A program made the position numbers and the translations under genes. The notes beneath the pieces are model-generated. The model did not search any database and was not told where the DNA came from. It worked only from the letters and a program-made list of their open reading frames with translations. 64,000 bases of DNA from Ganoderma boninense (Eukaryota; Basidiomycota; Agaricomycetes; Polyporales; Polyporaceae), in NCBI GenBank assembly GCA_002900995.3, contig CM035306.1, positions 558,001-622,000 on the forward strand. The letters are read 5' to 3'. Each line of letters begins with the position of its first letter. Position 1 is the first letter of the stretch. Below are positions 31,637-42,259 of this stretch, one piece after another.

Positions 31637-33332
31637 CTAGTCATCGTCGAAGCAAATATCAGCCTTTGCATAGAGGTCCAAATACTCCGAGAGCCGTTTA
31701 TAAACCTCGCGCGATATCTCGAGATACGGCATGTACTGTTTAGGCTTTGTTAGAAGTGGTTGTAATATACACACTCATAAAGTCACTCACCGATAGGTCA
31801 GCCTCGGCATCCGTCGTTGGACCAACCGCATTATCGATGTCCTCGACGAGGGTGCGCATATCCATCTGAAGCTGGTGGAGGTTTACGATGCAATATAGGT
31901 TGGTTCAACGGTACTACTCACATATCTCCATATAGTCCCTATGGTAGCGATCTTATCCGCGACGCTCGTTACGTCCTGTTGTGTCTTCCTGAGATCGTCC
32001 TTGCACCCTTCCATGTGGTCAGTGACCTGACTCTGTCGTAAAGAGGTCTCGACCTTTTTGGTCGCGATCTCTGTAAAATGAAGGTCATGTTTGTTCTATG
32101 GAGATATGACACGTCCGATGGTTCGACTGACCAGATTCCTGCTTGACTAGGTTGTTGTACTGTGTGCACTGCACATATCCGGCATAACATCCAATACCAA
32201 CTATACCGGGCGTGATAGCCAACTTGTCATAGCCGCGAAGGATTAGTGACTCGAGAAATATTCTTCTTTGAATATCGTAAAAACGCACCGCAGCTGGAGC
32301 AGGCAATCCCAGCGTGACCAGCGCCAAGATACCGACACCCCCAACCACCCACCACCGTCGCTTGCCCTTTTTCATCTCCAAACTCAAATCAATTCATGGC
32401 CATGCCCACAAGAGACTATATAACTTACTTGCGCTGACACGCTGAACACGGAATTAGCAATGAAGTCGAGTGAGATCGTAAGTCGGATACGGAACTTGCC
32501 TCTCAAGTCTGCTGTCCAGGGTCTGCATTTTGTTTTGAATAGACTGGAGCTCCTCATCCAACAGCTTGTGTACTAGGTCATGGGCGTTCCCGAGGTCGCC
32601 TTTACCGAACGAACGAATATCGTAGACGAGCTTCCTCAAGTCCCTTTCCATCTCGTCCGCATCCCGGACCTTTCTCTCCAGTTTCTTTTCGTTCGCATGC
32701 CACGATCAGTCTCCTCGCTCTCGGAGGCACGCGCGACGGAGAACTTACGTTCAGAAAATAATGTATCTTGGCTTTGAGGTCCTTCAGCTTGGCTGGATCC
32801 GCGCCGGTGAGTTGGGGAAGGATGGGTATGTATTCTGTCCACAGAATGGTGAATGTCGACTCGGAGCCCAGCACCCCTTGAAGCAGCTCACGTTTGATCA
32901 TCGACGATGCGTCGACGGCGGTTTCGCAGCTGCGCTTGATGATGTCCTCGAACCTCTGCCGCGACGTTATTCTCATTTCGTTGCACCAGTAAACGCAGCA
33001 CTCACGTCGGCGTGCTCGCGCCATGCCGGACGCAGCCTGAGAACTCGGCCTGTCCGGGTGGTGAACTGTTCTCGGTCGATTTTGAGGAGCACGTCGGACA
33101 CGGAATCGAAATTCGTGCGGATGGTTCTGATCGAGTGCGTGAGGTCGACGATGTTCTCTCTGGTCCGCTGAGCACCAGTCCGAAGTCGCAACGTGACAGG
33201 GTTGTCCTGGCGAGGCTGTTCGGTTGCGCCGCCGGCATTGCCAACACCGCTAGCGCTTCCCTGGCCCGCATCGTCGACCGTCGTGGATGCACCGAGTGGA
33301 CTGGATGTAGGGCGCTCTGCACCGGTCTGCAT
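31637..33332 (-). CDS. Helix-rich protein with central hydrophobic hairpin; candidate alpha-pore-forming fold
   Basis: Eight exons (33006-33332, 32749-32955, 32491-32684, 32429-32441, 32132-32375, 31922-32070, 31791-31865, 31637-31735) join in frame to 435 aa. Layout: a Ser/Pro/Gly-rich N-terminus (about 50 residues), two long amphipathic helical stretches with heptad patterns, a basic KKGKRRWW stretch entering a hydrophobic segment (about residues 255-275), a second weaker hydrophobic segment about 35 residues later, then another long helix and a helical C-terminus ending in an acidic DDD. This order is typical of alpha-helical pore-forming proteins of the ClyA/Hbl/Xax-Yax kind. That is a structural analogy, not a recognised family. 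The 13-nt fourth exon is uncertain; one larger intron also keeps the frame. Confidence 0.62.
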
Positions 33333-34002
33333 TGTGGAGGAGGGGGACGGAAGGGGTGGAGAGTGCACGACTCAGGCCGTGAGGGCCCCCATTTAAACTG
33401 GGCAAAGGAGCACCATCGGACCGCATCTGCACGCCCCGACTTGGACAGGAACCCTATCGAGTTGCGTGCTGCATGCCGCCATAATGGTCGCACCTCTTGC
33501 AAGATCCGTACCAATGACCGAGCTCACCTACGTGCACGTCCGTCCTCATAAGGTGCAAAATGCCCGTGCTGGCAGGCCCAGAGCGGGGCACGAGGACGTC
33601 GACGGTCGCATAGAAGCCAGCGACATTACCGCAGCGACCACACCTGCTCGCACGGGACCCGCAGCACACAAGAAGCAGAGTTCTGCGGCGCTGCCTCGTT
33701 CATCTCCGCTCCTGTCAGCACGGCACAGAATGCTCTTCGGTCTGCGGATGTACAAGGTTTACGCAGTGCTTCCGCCCCAGACTGGGAGCTCGACGTGAGC
33801 GGCCTTGACCCATGACTGTCGTAAGCCTGTTATGAATGCGAAGGTCTTCGAAGCTTGAGTAGCGTGGTGTTTAGGTTTGCTTCTCAGCTGTGGCACAATG
33901 TGTTGTGCCCTTCAGGCTCTGGGATCTCGCGGACAAGCATACGACGCTCCTGACCTCCCCCCCTTCCCCCTTCGCGATCCGCCCACTGCAGCCAGCGCAG
34001 AG
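33333..34002. promoter_or_regulatory. Divergent intergenic region of the helix-rich pair
   Basis: 670 bp between the proposed starts of the two head-to-head genes. No specific element identified. The open frame of the right-hand gene extends upstream but lacks conserved content. Confidence 0.35.
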
Positions 34003-35565
34003 ATGGAACAACCCCCTCATGGACCCCGGCGAGGATTGACTCACCAACTCATAGTGCCGGAATTCGTGAAAGACGTCGTGAAGTTGAACAGCACCGCCGA
34101 ACGTCTCTGCAAAGCCCTTGCGCGCTGCAAGATGGTGCTCAAAGAATGCCTGGCAGAGCCCGAGGATATCGATATTGGCGCGATATATCACTGGACGGAG
34201 TATTGCGAGGTAAGCAAAACCAGTCTGAATGTGGCAGTCGGGGTGGTGTACGCACCTGAGGCTCGCGGACTCGGACGCCCGCCAGGAATACGATCGCGTG
34301 CTCCGTACGTCGGAGAATAACGCCATCAAGCTCGCTGGTTTGATTCGCTGTGAGTAGCGTGCGCGATGGAACCTAGTGGACGCCCGTTCGCTTACCACCA
34401 CCCTGTTCAGTTTATCTGGCTATACAAAAGGACGCGCGCGCTAAACCCCTCCTTGAGACCGACAACACGGTCCGCGGACTTGCCAAGTTGAAGGAGGCGA
34501 GTCCGAGCCTGCCCGCAGAGTGCGCCGCTGACGTTCCTTGTGACAGAAACTCGCGACACTCGCCATCGACCAGAGTCCGGATTTCGCTCGTCTCGGAGAG
34601 CTCCTCAAGGTGACGGGAGAGGATATCGACCGCGCGTTCGACACCCGCATAGCTGGGGCCAGAAGCGAGGTCGAGGGTGCACGAGCGCACCAAGTCGTCA
34701 GTCAACCCCAGGACGACGACTCCGCCCTGCAGAATGTGGGCGAACATGAGCCAGACCAAGATATTGCCGCTGGGGAGCGCCTATCCTCTCAGAGGCTTGG
34801 AATGCAGCATGAGAGTGGCCGCGAAACAATAACGAGAGCAGGCCCCCAGCCCACGTTCCCGAATTTTACGACTGAGCTGGAGTCACAACAGTCCCCGCTG
34901 GGCGCCGGGACCGACTACATGTGGCAGTGCATCCTCAGGTGGATCAAACAGCGTGCCAGGGGGTGGGATCCAATTGGGAAACTCGTCTCGTGGGTCCAGC
35001 AATACATGCAAGGTTCGCGTTTCAGTGAACGCTGAATCTGAGAAGATCACTGAGCTTTGGTATCATAACGGTATCACAGACGAGCGGCCCGGTACAGAAG
35101 ATCGAAAATTGTTGGAGGCAAAGGCATGGGCAGACGGGCTCCAGCGAAACCGCCGAGACATCCGCAATACGCTACAACGCATCTGCGAAGATATGAAAAC
35201 ACAGTCTGAACTGCTCCAAGCTGTGTTCTCGGAGGTGACGTCTCAGGTACGTGGAGACCGCAACGCGGATGCGGAGCCAAGCACCGTGCAGTAGAACGTG
35301 GAGACTCACCACTAACAACGATCTCCAGCTCGAAAAGCAGTCCGACGAGTACTTGGCAGCGGTGCGCCGCATCGATACTGAGAGTTCTCCGGTGCGTTCT
35401 TGACATGTGTGACACTTCGTGATGAGGAGCTGAGATAGTGCCGTGATGATAAAGGCGGACCAGCTTGCATTTCACCATGCAAAACATCGATTCCTGTCGA
35501 CGTCCGGAGCGTGGAAGGAACGAGAGACTACGTTGACAGATGAGTATGCGAAGAGGATGAAATAA
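34003..35565 (+). CDS. Uncharacterised helix-rich protein, divergent partner
   Basis: Seven exons (34003-34209, 34286-34349, 34411-34496, 34547-35012, 35080-35246, 35329-35391, 35455-35565) join in frame to 387 aa. Residues 15-155 are strongly helical (VPEFVKDVVKLN, HWTEYCE, KLAGLIR, LAKLKE). A polar linker rich in Q, D and E follows. The second half is again amphipathic, with a tryptophan-rich patch (WIKQRARGWDP, LVSWVQQYM) and a heptad-patterned end. No transmembrane segment is evident. It runs head-to-head with the hydrophobic-hairpin gene at 31.6-33.3 kb, which suggests joint function, but I recognise no family. One intron (34497-34546) uses a GC donor. The start could lie further upstream. 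Confidence 0.55.
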
Positions 35566-36590
35566 GGTACGACCTTCCTATTTCACAGAAAGCCACCTCC
35601 GACGCTGAGCTGTGCCTGCTACAACTCAGGCCACTGGAGGAGGAGGAGGGGGAGACCCGTCGAGCCCCAACATTATGGCTTGTAGTGGGAGAGATCTTTC
35701 TTCGATGCAAGTTGTCGTCAGGCACGCTGGGAAGTGCCCATTGGGACGCTGGCCTGGCTGTGTAATGGTCTTGTACATTAGTAGAATTCCCATAAACCCA
35801 AGGACCAAGCAAACATGTCACTGGGGAGGAGGAAAGGGCTGGCACAGTGGCCGCCACTACGGTGTAGACTCGGAGATCGAGGCCGAATATTGCACGATGC
35901 GATGAGCGCTCAGCTTTAACGCGCGCTCGGGGTGGCTGCAGCCTATGTAGCGCCCGCAGCTTCAAGTCCGATCCTCGCAAGTACCCAAGCCCGTTCAAGG
36001 CGGTCATGCTGCTAGACCGAGTCGTGTAAGTAAAGTGGCCGATGTGCACGGCTTGTTTCTATGCCACCGACAGCAAGCCTACAATATCATCGATGCCTCT
36101 CGCTCGGATAACGATGCAAGCCCGCCCAGCCTGAGCGGCCAGCACTCAGTGACCAAACACAGCGTCGCAAATCCCGTCGCTCGAATCGGAGCGTCCTGCT
36201 CGGGATCCTGGTCATTGGATATGTTCGCCACGCAAGAGCCGCACGGCTGAACCGCATCGACCACGCCGGTCGGCTCCAGCGAGCATGCAAGTAAGCGCGT
36301 CCACTGTCGATGCCACAAGGTGCGCCTCAGGCCTCAGCCTCCGGCATTAATATTCTGCGACGTTTCAAGGGCTCACCAAGCCGCATCCAAGCTCAACGCG
36401 TTGATGCGTCGACGTTCAGCGCGCCTCCCCCAAACGAGCCTCGCAGCCGACGCGCGCCCCGCTCCAAAATTGGCCGCGCCGACGGCTATGTTCGGTGGAC
36501 ACCCAATCGGGTCGTCGAACAGCAGGCGTGAAGTGCGCGGTGGGCGTGCCGTCGCCTGGTGAAGCACAGCGCACGGGCCTCTGGGACGCA
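35566..36590. other. Region without a supported gene
   Basis: Only short interrupted frames. It leads into the hydrophobin A promoter at its right end. Confidence 0.35.
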
Positions 36591-36596
36591 TATAAG
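36591..36596 (+). promoter_or_regulatory. TATA box of hydrophobin A
   Basis: TATAAG in the context GGACGCATATAAGG, 116 bp before the ATG. Hydrophobin B has the same motif at the same distance. Confidence 0.6.
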
Positions 36597-36706
36597 GCAA
36601 AGGTCTGCGAGGACGAACATCAGCAGCACTCCAGCGCACTCACCTCTCCACTCGTCTTCAGAAACCTCTACTTTCCTCTCACCCTCACCCAGCCAACCGT
36701 AACGCC

Positions 36707-37174
36707 ATGTTCTCCCGCATTGTCGCCGTCTCCACCCTCGCCTTCGCTGTCCTTGCGGCCGCCGCTGACAACTGCAACACGGGCTCCATGCAGTGCTGCA
36801 ACCATGTCGAGGATGTGCGTCTTACCACCCTTTCTACCCTGCTCTGAGTCCAGCCGCTGTCGTTTACTGACTATTCCCTGTTCCACCGTTGCAGTCCAAG
36901 TCCGCCTCCAGCACGGCGCTGTTGACCGCGCTCGGCCTCAACCTGCAGGACATCACAGGCCAGATCGGCCTCGGGTGCTCGCCGCTGTCCGTGATCGGTG
37001 TCGGTTCGGGCAACTCGTGCACCGCGTCGCCTGTGTGCTGCCAGAACAACAACGTCGTGAGTTCTTCTCCTTACCACTACAACTGAAGGGCGAGATGGCT
37101 GACCGTGCTTGCGCTCCGTGTACGCGTAACAGGGCGGCCTCGTCTCGCTTGGCTGCGTTCCTATTTCGCTCTAG
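36707..37174 (+). CDS. Class I hydrophobin A
   Basis: Three exons (36707-36814, 36895-37056, 37133-37174) give 103 aa. A secretion signal (about residues 1-20, ending AAAA) is followed by the eight-cysteine hydrophobin pattern: C, CC (MQCCNHVED), C (LGCSPL), C (NSC), CC (VCCQNNNVV), C (LGCVPIS). The long spacing between the third and fourth cysteines and the SPLSVIGVG and CCQNN blocks mark it as class I. Such proteins self-assemble into amphipathic rodlet layers on aerial hyphae and fruiting bodies. Both introns interrupt at positions common in basidiomycete hydrophobins. A paralog with the same structure is at 41784. Confidence 0.95.
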
Positions 37175-38082
37175 ACAGTGGTGCTTTGTGTGTTCGGTTG
37201 ACGTGTTACTTTACGCCGTGTTAATGACCAAGCTTCGGGTTTGCGCACCTCGTGGCCCGCCGTATGAGGAATATGAAGGCGAAGAGTTGGCCAGGAGCGT
37301 CAATATTTCAAGGGGTACACTGACGGTATTCAAGTAAGTATCGTTCCCTAGTAAACAACGAGATGTGAACAGCACAATCATAAAATTTGGGTGTAAAACA
37401 TCATACGCACATTGAAGTGTGCTCTCACATTTCCTTGAAGGGAATCGTACGCAAGTGAGTGCGTTGCGGCCACAACACCGCGTTGTCGCGTGGGCGCCTT
37501 AGGCCGATCCGGCGCTCTACGTCGGACCGGAGGCGGACCGTGTGTAAGTAAGGGCAATATTGAGCCGTGATTGAGACATTTAATTTTTTCATTGACGACG
37601 CTGTCACTGGCCATCCGTATCGTTGCCTGGCACGGTCGAAGGTCGCCCTCCAGTTAGAATGGGGTCTGAAGACCAGGAGGTCAAGATTCCGAGGATCTAT
37701 ATGCGAAAACATGGTACACCTGCTCAACGTTCCCTCACTTCGGGCAGACGTTGCAGTCCACTAACGGCAGGTTCTCCAAGGCCCCAAGGAACTCCGGAGC
37801 GTTCACCATAACCACCACAATACGTCACTATGACTTAGTGGGACGGCATTGATATGTGACTTCGGTGCGGTAGGTCCCCGCTCCCTCGCAGGACTGTATC
37901 TTGCCTAGTTGGCTAACGCCCCGTCAGTCACGATGGTCTCGGTCTCGTATACTATCGCGAGTCCCTCGGAATGATTTTGCACTGACATCAAAACTGACGG
38001 GGTGGTGAGTCTACTTTTAGTCGTCTACTTTTAGTCTTAGATTGGATATTGTAAAACCTACTGAACTCGATAGGCCCTCATA
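37175..38082. other. Region without a supported gene
   Basis: No recognisable coding signal beyond the hydrophobin 3' end. A short direct repeat of TCTACTTTTAGTC occurs at about 38009-38035. Confidence 0.35.
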
Positions 38083-38170
38083 GTCGGCTCTCCGATGGCA
38101 ATTTACCTCTCCGACAGGGCTGTAGTCCTCGAACTCCGTCGTGAGCGCCGCGGCGGCGTTTGGATCCCGC
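38083..38170 (+). pseudogene. Fragment of an MFS transporter gene
   Basis: The translation contains YLSDRAVV followed by RRERRGGVWIP, matching the second motif-A region of the two complete MFS genes (YLSDRAIIVWRERRDGIWVPED in pieces). The similarity fades after about 30 codons, and I find no flanking exons. A decayed remnant of a further copy, or of a more distant transporter, is likely. Confidence 0.45.
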
Positions 38171-38689
38171 AAATCGCCTCAACTCTATGCGGCGTGGTAG
38201 TCCTGAGGCTGGTGCCCGTGTCCGTCATCGCGGAGGCCCACACGATCCGGTACGTGTCCACGATCCTGAGCACCGTCCTCATTCTCTTCTGGCTGTCTAC
38301 GAACGCCGTTTGGGGCCCAAGTTCATGTTTGAAACTGGACGACTACGAGTACATCGGTGAGTAAGTAGACGTGAGCGACCTCCGCCGTTAGACCAAGCCT
38401 GCATGATAATCCGCGTGAGCATGCATCTTCGCGGAGAACGGCGGGCAGCTCACCACGCAAGAGCATGAAGCTCGACTACTACCACTTCTGCGAATTCGAA
38501 TCGCGAACGTGGAAGGAACGCAAGTAAGTACGGTTCGGCTTTCAATTCCGATTCTGTCGCTTTGTCTGCTGCGGAATAAACCGATGACAACACCCGACAC
38601 AGCATCCGGTCGGAGAAATATCGTGCTTATCGCTGCTTATCGGCGCACAAGCGCGTTCCCCTCGTCCTGCAATATTTTGGACGACAGGA
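38171..38689. other. Region without a supported gene
   Basis: Between the MFS fragment and the MFS copy B duplication unit. It holds short frames with apparent splice donors (about 38357 and 38523), possibly leftover exons, but no product can be named. Confidence 0.3.
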
Positions 38690-41099
38690 TCTCGACAAAT
38701 TGTGATTCGCCTTTTGTACAAAAATGATGAGGGCTGGGGCGATCCAATCATATGCACTGCACGTAAGTAAGTAAACATATCAGTGCCGAGCGCTCTGCAG
38801 CACCTCTGATGACTCGAACTTGAACTAACAATCTTTTTGACCCCACGATCGGGACGACCGCGGACCCAAGCTTCTTTGCTCCCGACCTCCACTACCGAAC
38901 GTCGTTCCGACGAAGTACCACCAGTAGTGGTGCCGGGGCAGTGAACTGGCAGTGACAGGCATGGCCACGCCAACAGAAGAGAGTCCATTACTGGCCCCAT
39001 CGTCTTCAGATCAGGCTATCTTGAAACACGATCAGCTGTATGAACGCTATTCTCCCTCCCAGAAACGCACCATCGTAGCCCTGATCAGCTATGGGGCCTT
39101 GATACCTTGTGAGTGCTTTGACATAGCCATTTCGAGCCGAATCAGATTTAACAGGTTCCGTGGGCTACATTCATCCAGTCTTGGCTACAGGGACCTTCAT
39201 TCCCTGTATTCCGGAGATCGCGAGGGAGCTTGATTCCACGGGCACGATTATTAGGTGCGAAGGCATCCATCCATCCTCCCAGCGCTCGCGTTCTTTGTTC
39301 TAACTTCTGACCTCCGGGATTCAAAGCCTTGCAGTGAGCTTATCCCTCGCCACTGCTGCCATCGGCAGCCTAACGTGGGCGACGTATTCCGGCTCATGTG
39401 AGTACAGTAGATGGAGGATTAGATTCCGGACCTCCGGAATCCGCATGCACCGTCTGATCTCCGCCTCCGTAGATGGCCGTCGCTTCGTGTACCTTAGGTC
39501 GCTCCCGTGCCTTTGCATAGGGTCGCTCGGGGTTGCGAACTCCCACTCCGTGCCCACGGTCATGTTCTGGCGCGTCGTGCAAGCTTTCGGTGCCTCGAGC
39601 GCGGCGTCCGTGGGCGCCGGAGTCATCGGCGACATATATCGACTCGAGGAACGAGGGCACGCCATGGGCCTCTTTTTCGGGGTGCGTCATGCTGCATGCG
39701 TTTCGCGGGCCACGTTCGCAGCGATGTGATTCATTATTCATTGTTCTTCTTCATTTCCGGTGCGTCTTCTTCTTTGAATTAGGCTTCCCTCCTCGGGCCA
39801 GCAGTCGCCCCCCTGTGCGGAGGCCTCGCCACGCATTATGCCTCATGGCGCTACGCGCAGTGGGGCTTGTTCGTCATGGGCATTACCGCGATCATACCGA
39901 TGGCATTGTGGCTCCCGGAAACTCTAGATCCGGCAAAGCTCGACACGGTCAAGGTCGAAGGGAAAACCGTGCTCAAGGTTCTTAACCCCTTCGCCGGCCT
40001 TGGGTTGCTGCGTAGCCCGACCATCCTCATCGTGGTAAGCTGCTGCCTCACTTTCACGATTATGGCCTGTGCTGATTTGCATCTCAGACTCTTGCGGGCA
40101 CAACTGCCCTACTCACTGACTGGGGTACGTCGATGCTTTAGAGGTCGCTGTGCTCAACTGACACCTTTCAGTTTTGATGGTCCCTCTCTCTTACACCGTC
40201 GTAAGTTTTGTGACTTCTGGGTTCGCAGAAATGACAACTCACGTGTCCCCAGGGGAAAGCGTATGGGATTTCAAACGCAGCTATCATCGGAGCACTCTTC
40301 ATTCCCCTCGGTATAGGGAACATGGGCGAGTTCCAGTTCCCCCTTCGCCCTGCTCTGCGGCATCCTCACCATAGAGAATCCAGTCGGCGCCCCCCTGGCT
40401 GGACATCTATCCGACAAGGCTATCATCGTCTGGCGCGAGCGTCGTGGCGGCGTCTGGGTGCCCGAGGACCGTCTCCGCGCCGCAACATGGGGCGCGGCCT
40501 TCTGCGTCCCCGTGTCCGCTCTCGCGGCAGGCCTGACGATGAAGTTCGTTCCCGGGCTCCCCGGCATAGGGATCATGCTCGTCTGCCTCTTCTTGAACGG
40601 CGTCGGGGTGCGTCCGGCTCTGACTTAACAGCGACACATTCGCCGCGGGGTCCTGATCCTTGGTCCAATGTTTGCAGGTCGACATCGTTCTCACGCCCTC
40701 CTCGTCATACTATGTCGACATCTTGCATGATCGGAGTGCCGAAGCAATGGCGGCGAGCTTGTGAGTGCTTGGCAGTGTGTTCACGTGTTGCATGGGGTTA
40801 GCCTTGTTGACGGCGGCTCGTACCGTACCCTAATAGCGCGTGCCGCGCGTTCATTCTGGCGTTCGCGACGGCATGGACGTTCCCCCTAATCAACACTCTT
40901 GGAGTCCTTGCTACGAATACACTGTTGGCAATCGTCGCATGGTTGGGCTACGGGTGCGTCTGGTTTCTCGATGGTCTGCACTGTGCTGTCCTTACCAAGT
41001 CATCCTGCCTTCAGAATGATTTTGTTTACGATCAAGTACGGAGATCGCATGCGCGCTTGGGTAGACATCGGGTACACGACCTCGAGGGATACTTGCTAG
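38690..41099 (+). repeat. Segmental duplication, copy B (MFS unit)
   Basis: The counterpart of about 28200-30558, including promoter and all 12 exons. Introns are diverged in sequence and length, whereas every exon has the same length as in copy A. Confidence 0.75.
38961..41099 (+). CDS. MFS transporter, DHA1-like, copy B (intact; one GC-AG intron)
   Basis: Twelve exons (38961-39108, 39155-39254, 39327-39397, 39473-39681, 39783-40034, 40088-40124, 40172-40200, 40253-40325, 40384-40607, 40678-40760, 40837-40953, 41015-41099) join in frame to 475 aa. Each has exactly the length of its counterpart in copy A. Protein features are the same: the YGRRFVYL loop, RVVQAFGASSAASVGAGVIGD, IYRLEERG, PLCGG and YTTSRDTC at the end. 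The intron after exon 8 begins GCGAGT where copy A has GTGAGT; GC-AG introns splice in fungi, so I keep the gene as functional. If the donor were inactive the protein would be cut at about residue 307. Same inferred exporter role; substrate unknown. Confidence 0.85.
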
Positions 41100-41667
41100 G
41101 AACGGGATTGAATGCATCCGCGAGGGCTTGCTTAACGACCCTTACGATTTTCATGAATAGAAGGGCTTATAGATTCCGCCCCTTTTGCCTATGTTTCTTA
41201 CATTCGCAGCCCGTTGAACATAACCCAGGGGCAGATACTGCTGTGGATTGATAGGGCAAGTAGCATCAAATTCCGAGGCGGAGTCGATGCAGGTGGGTCG
41301 TCCTCACGTTACCGTCCTGAAGTGCTCGTTTACCGTCTAGCTCCGAGACGCATCTCGGCCTTCAGACGACTCAGACGCAGACACACGGAGTTCAATCGAG
41401 TCGCGATTGGATTGGGCACTGAAACACTAGCCTAGGCTATACATCTGCACTGTAGCGAGCAAGTCATGCGAGGCTCCGCGTTGACGCGTTGACGCGTCAA
41501 CACGCGACGAGGCGAAGGACTGGCGGTGCGTAGTCGAAGCAGCCGACTGGCGCGCAGACCGACCGCAGCGCTCGGAGAACTCCAAGCCCGAACTAACTAG
41601 CAAGCGTGAAGGGCTCGCCTGGAGTTCCGCGAAGTGATGCACGGCGCACGGGCCTCCGCTGGACACA
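41100..41667. other. Spacer between MFS copy B and hydrophobin B
   Basis: MFS 3' region followed by the hydrophobin promoter, which shares a GGCGCACGGGCCTC-like block with hydrophobin A (about 36570). A GACGCGTTGACGCGTCAAC palindrome-like cluster is at about 41482-41500. Confidence 0.4.
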
Positions 41668-41673
41668 TATAAG
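41668..41673 (+). promoter_or_regulatory. TATA box of hydrophobin B
   Basis: TATAAG in ACACATATAAG, 116 bp before the ATG, as in hydrophobin A. Confidence 0.6.
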
Positions 41674-41783
41674 ACGTTGGGGGACGAGGAAGGACGGCAT
41701 CAGCAGTCGAACGCACTCGCTTCTCCATCCACCTCCAGGACACCGCACACTCTCTCCCCCGCTCCAGCACACTCGAGATCAAT

Positions 41784-42259
41784 ATGTTCGCTCGCCTCGC
41801 CGCCGTCTCCGCTCTCGCCTTCGCTGTCCTTGCGGCCGCCGCCGACAGCTGCAACACGGGTTCCATGCAGTGCTGCAATCACGTCGAGGATGTACGTCCC
41901 TTGCTACTTACCCGCCGGTCCCCAGTGCGAGTCGGGCTATTACGGACGCTGACAAGCAACCTCTTCCAGTCGAGCTCCGTTTCTGGATCTGCGCTCCTGT
42001 CGGCATTGACGGAGATCGGGATCAACGTGCAGGATGTGACCGGCAAGATCGGCCTCCAGTGCTCGCCGCTCTCCGCGGTCGGTGTGGGCGGCAGCAGCGC
42101 ATGCTCTGCGTCGCCGGTGTGCTGCCAGAACAACAACGTCGTGAGCACATTTTTGCCAGTCGAATTGAAGAGCCAGATAGCTGACTGCCACACCTTTGCT
42201 TCGTGTCCCTGTCACAGGGTGGCCTCGTCTCTCTCGGTTGTGTTCCTATTTCTCTTTAG
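41784..42259 (+). CDS. Class I hydrophobin B
   Basis: Three exons (41784-41891, 41970-42140, 42218-42259) give 106 aa. Signal peptide about residues 1-20, then the eight cysteines in class I order: C, CC (MQCCNHVED), C (LQCSPL), C (SAC), CC (VCCQNNNVV), C (LGCVPIS). Identical intron positions and strong identity to hydrophobin A show a recent duplication; the middle region (SSSVSGSALLSAL) is three residues longer. The frame of exon 1 stays open to 43304 if introns are ignored, but that is not real coding because it runs over the neighbouring gene. Secreted cell-surface protein forming rodlet layers. Confidence 0.95.

Noticed and set aside
33333..33368. A GTG start at 33368 for the hydrophobic-hairpin gene
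   Set aside because: The first ATG in frame is at 33332, and a GTG start is not expected in a fungal nuclear gene.
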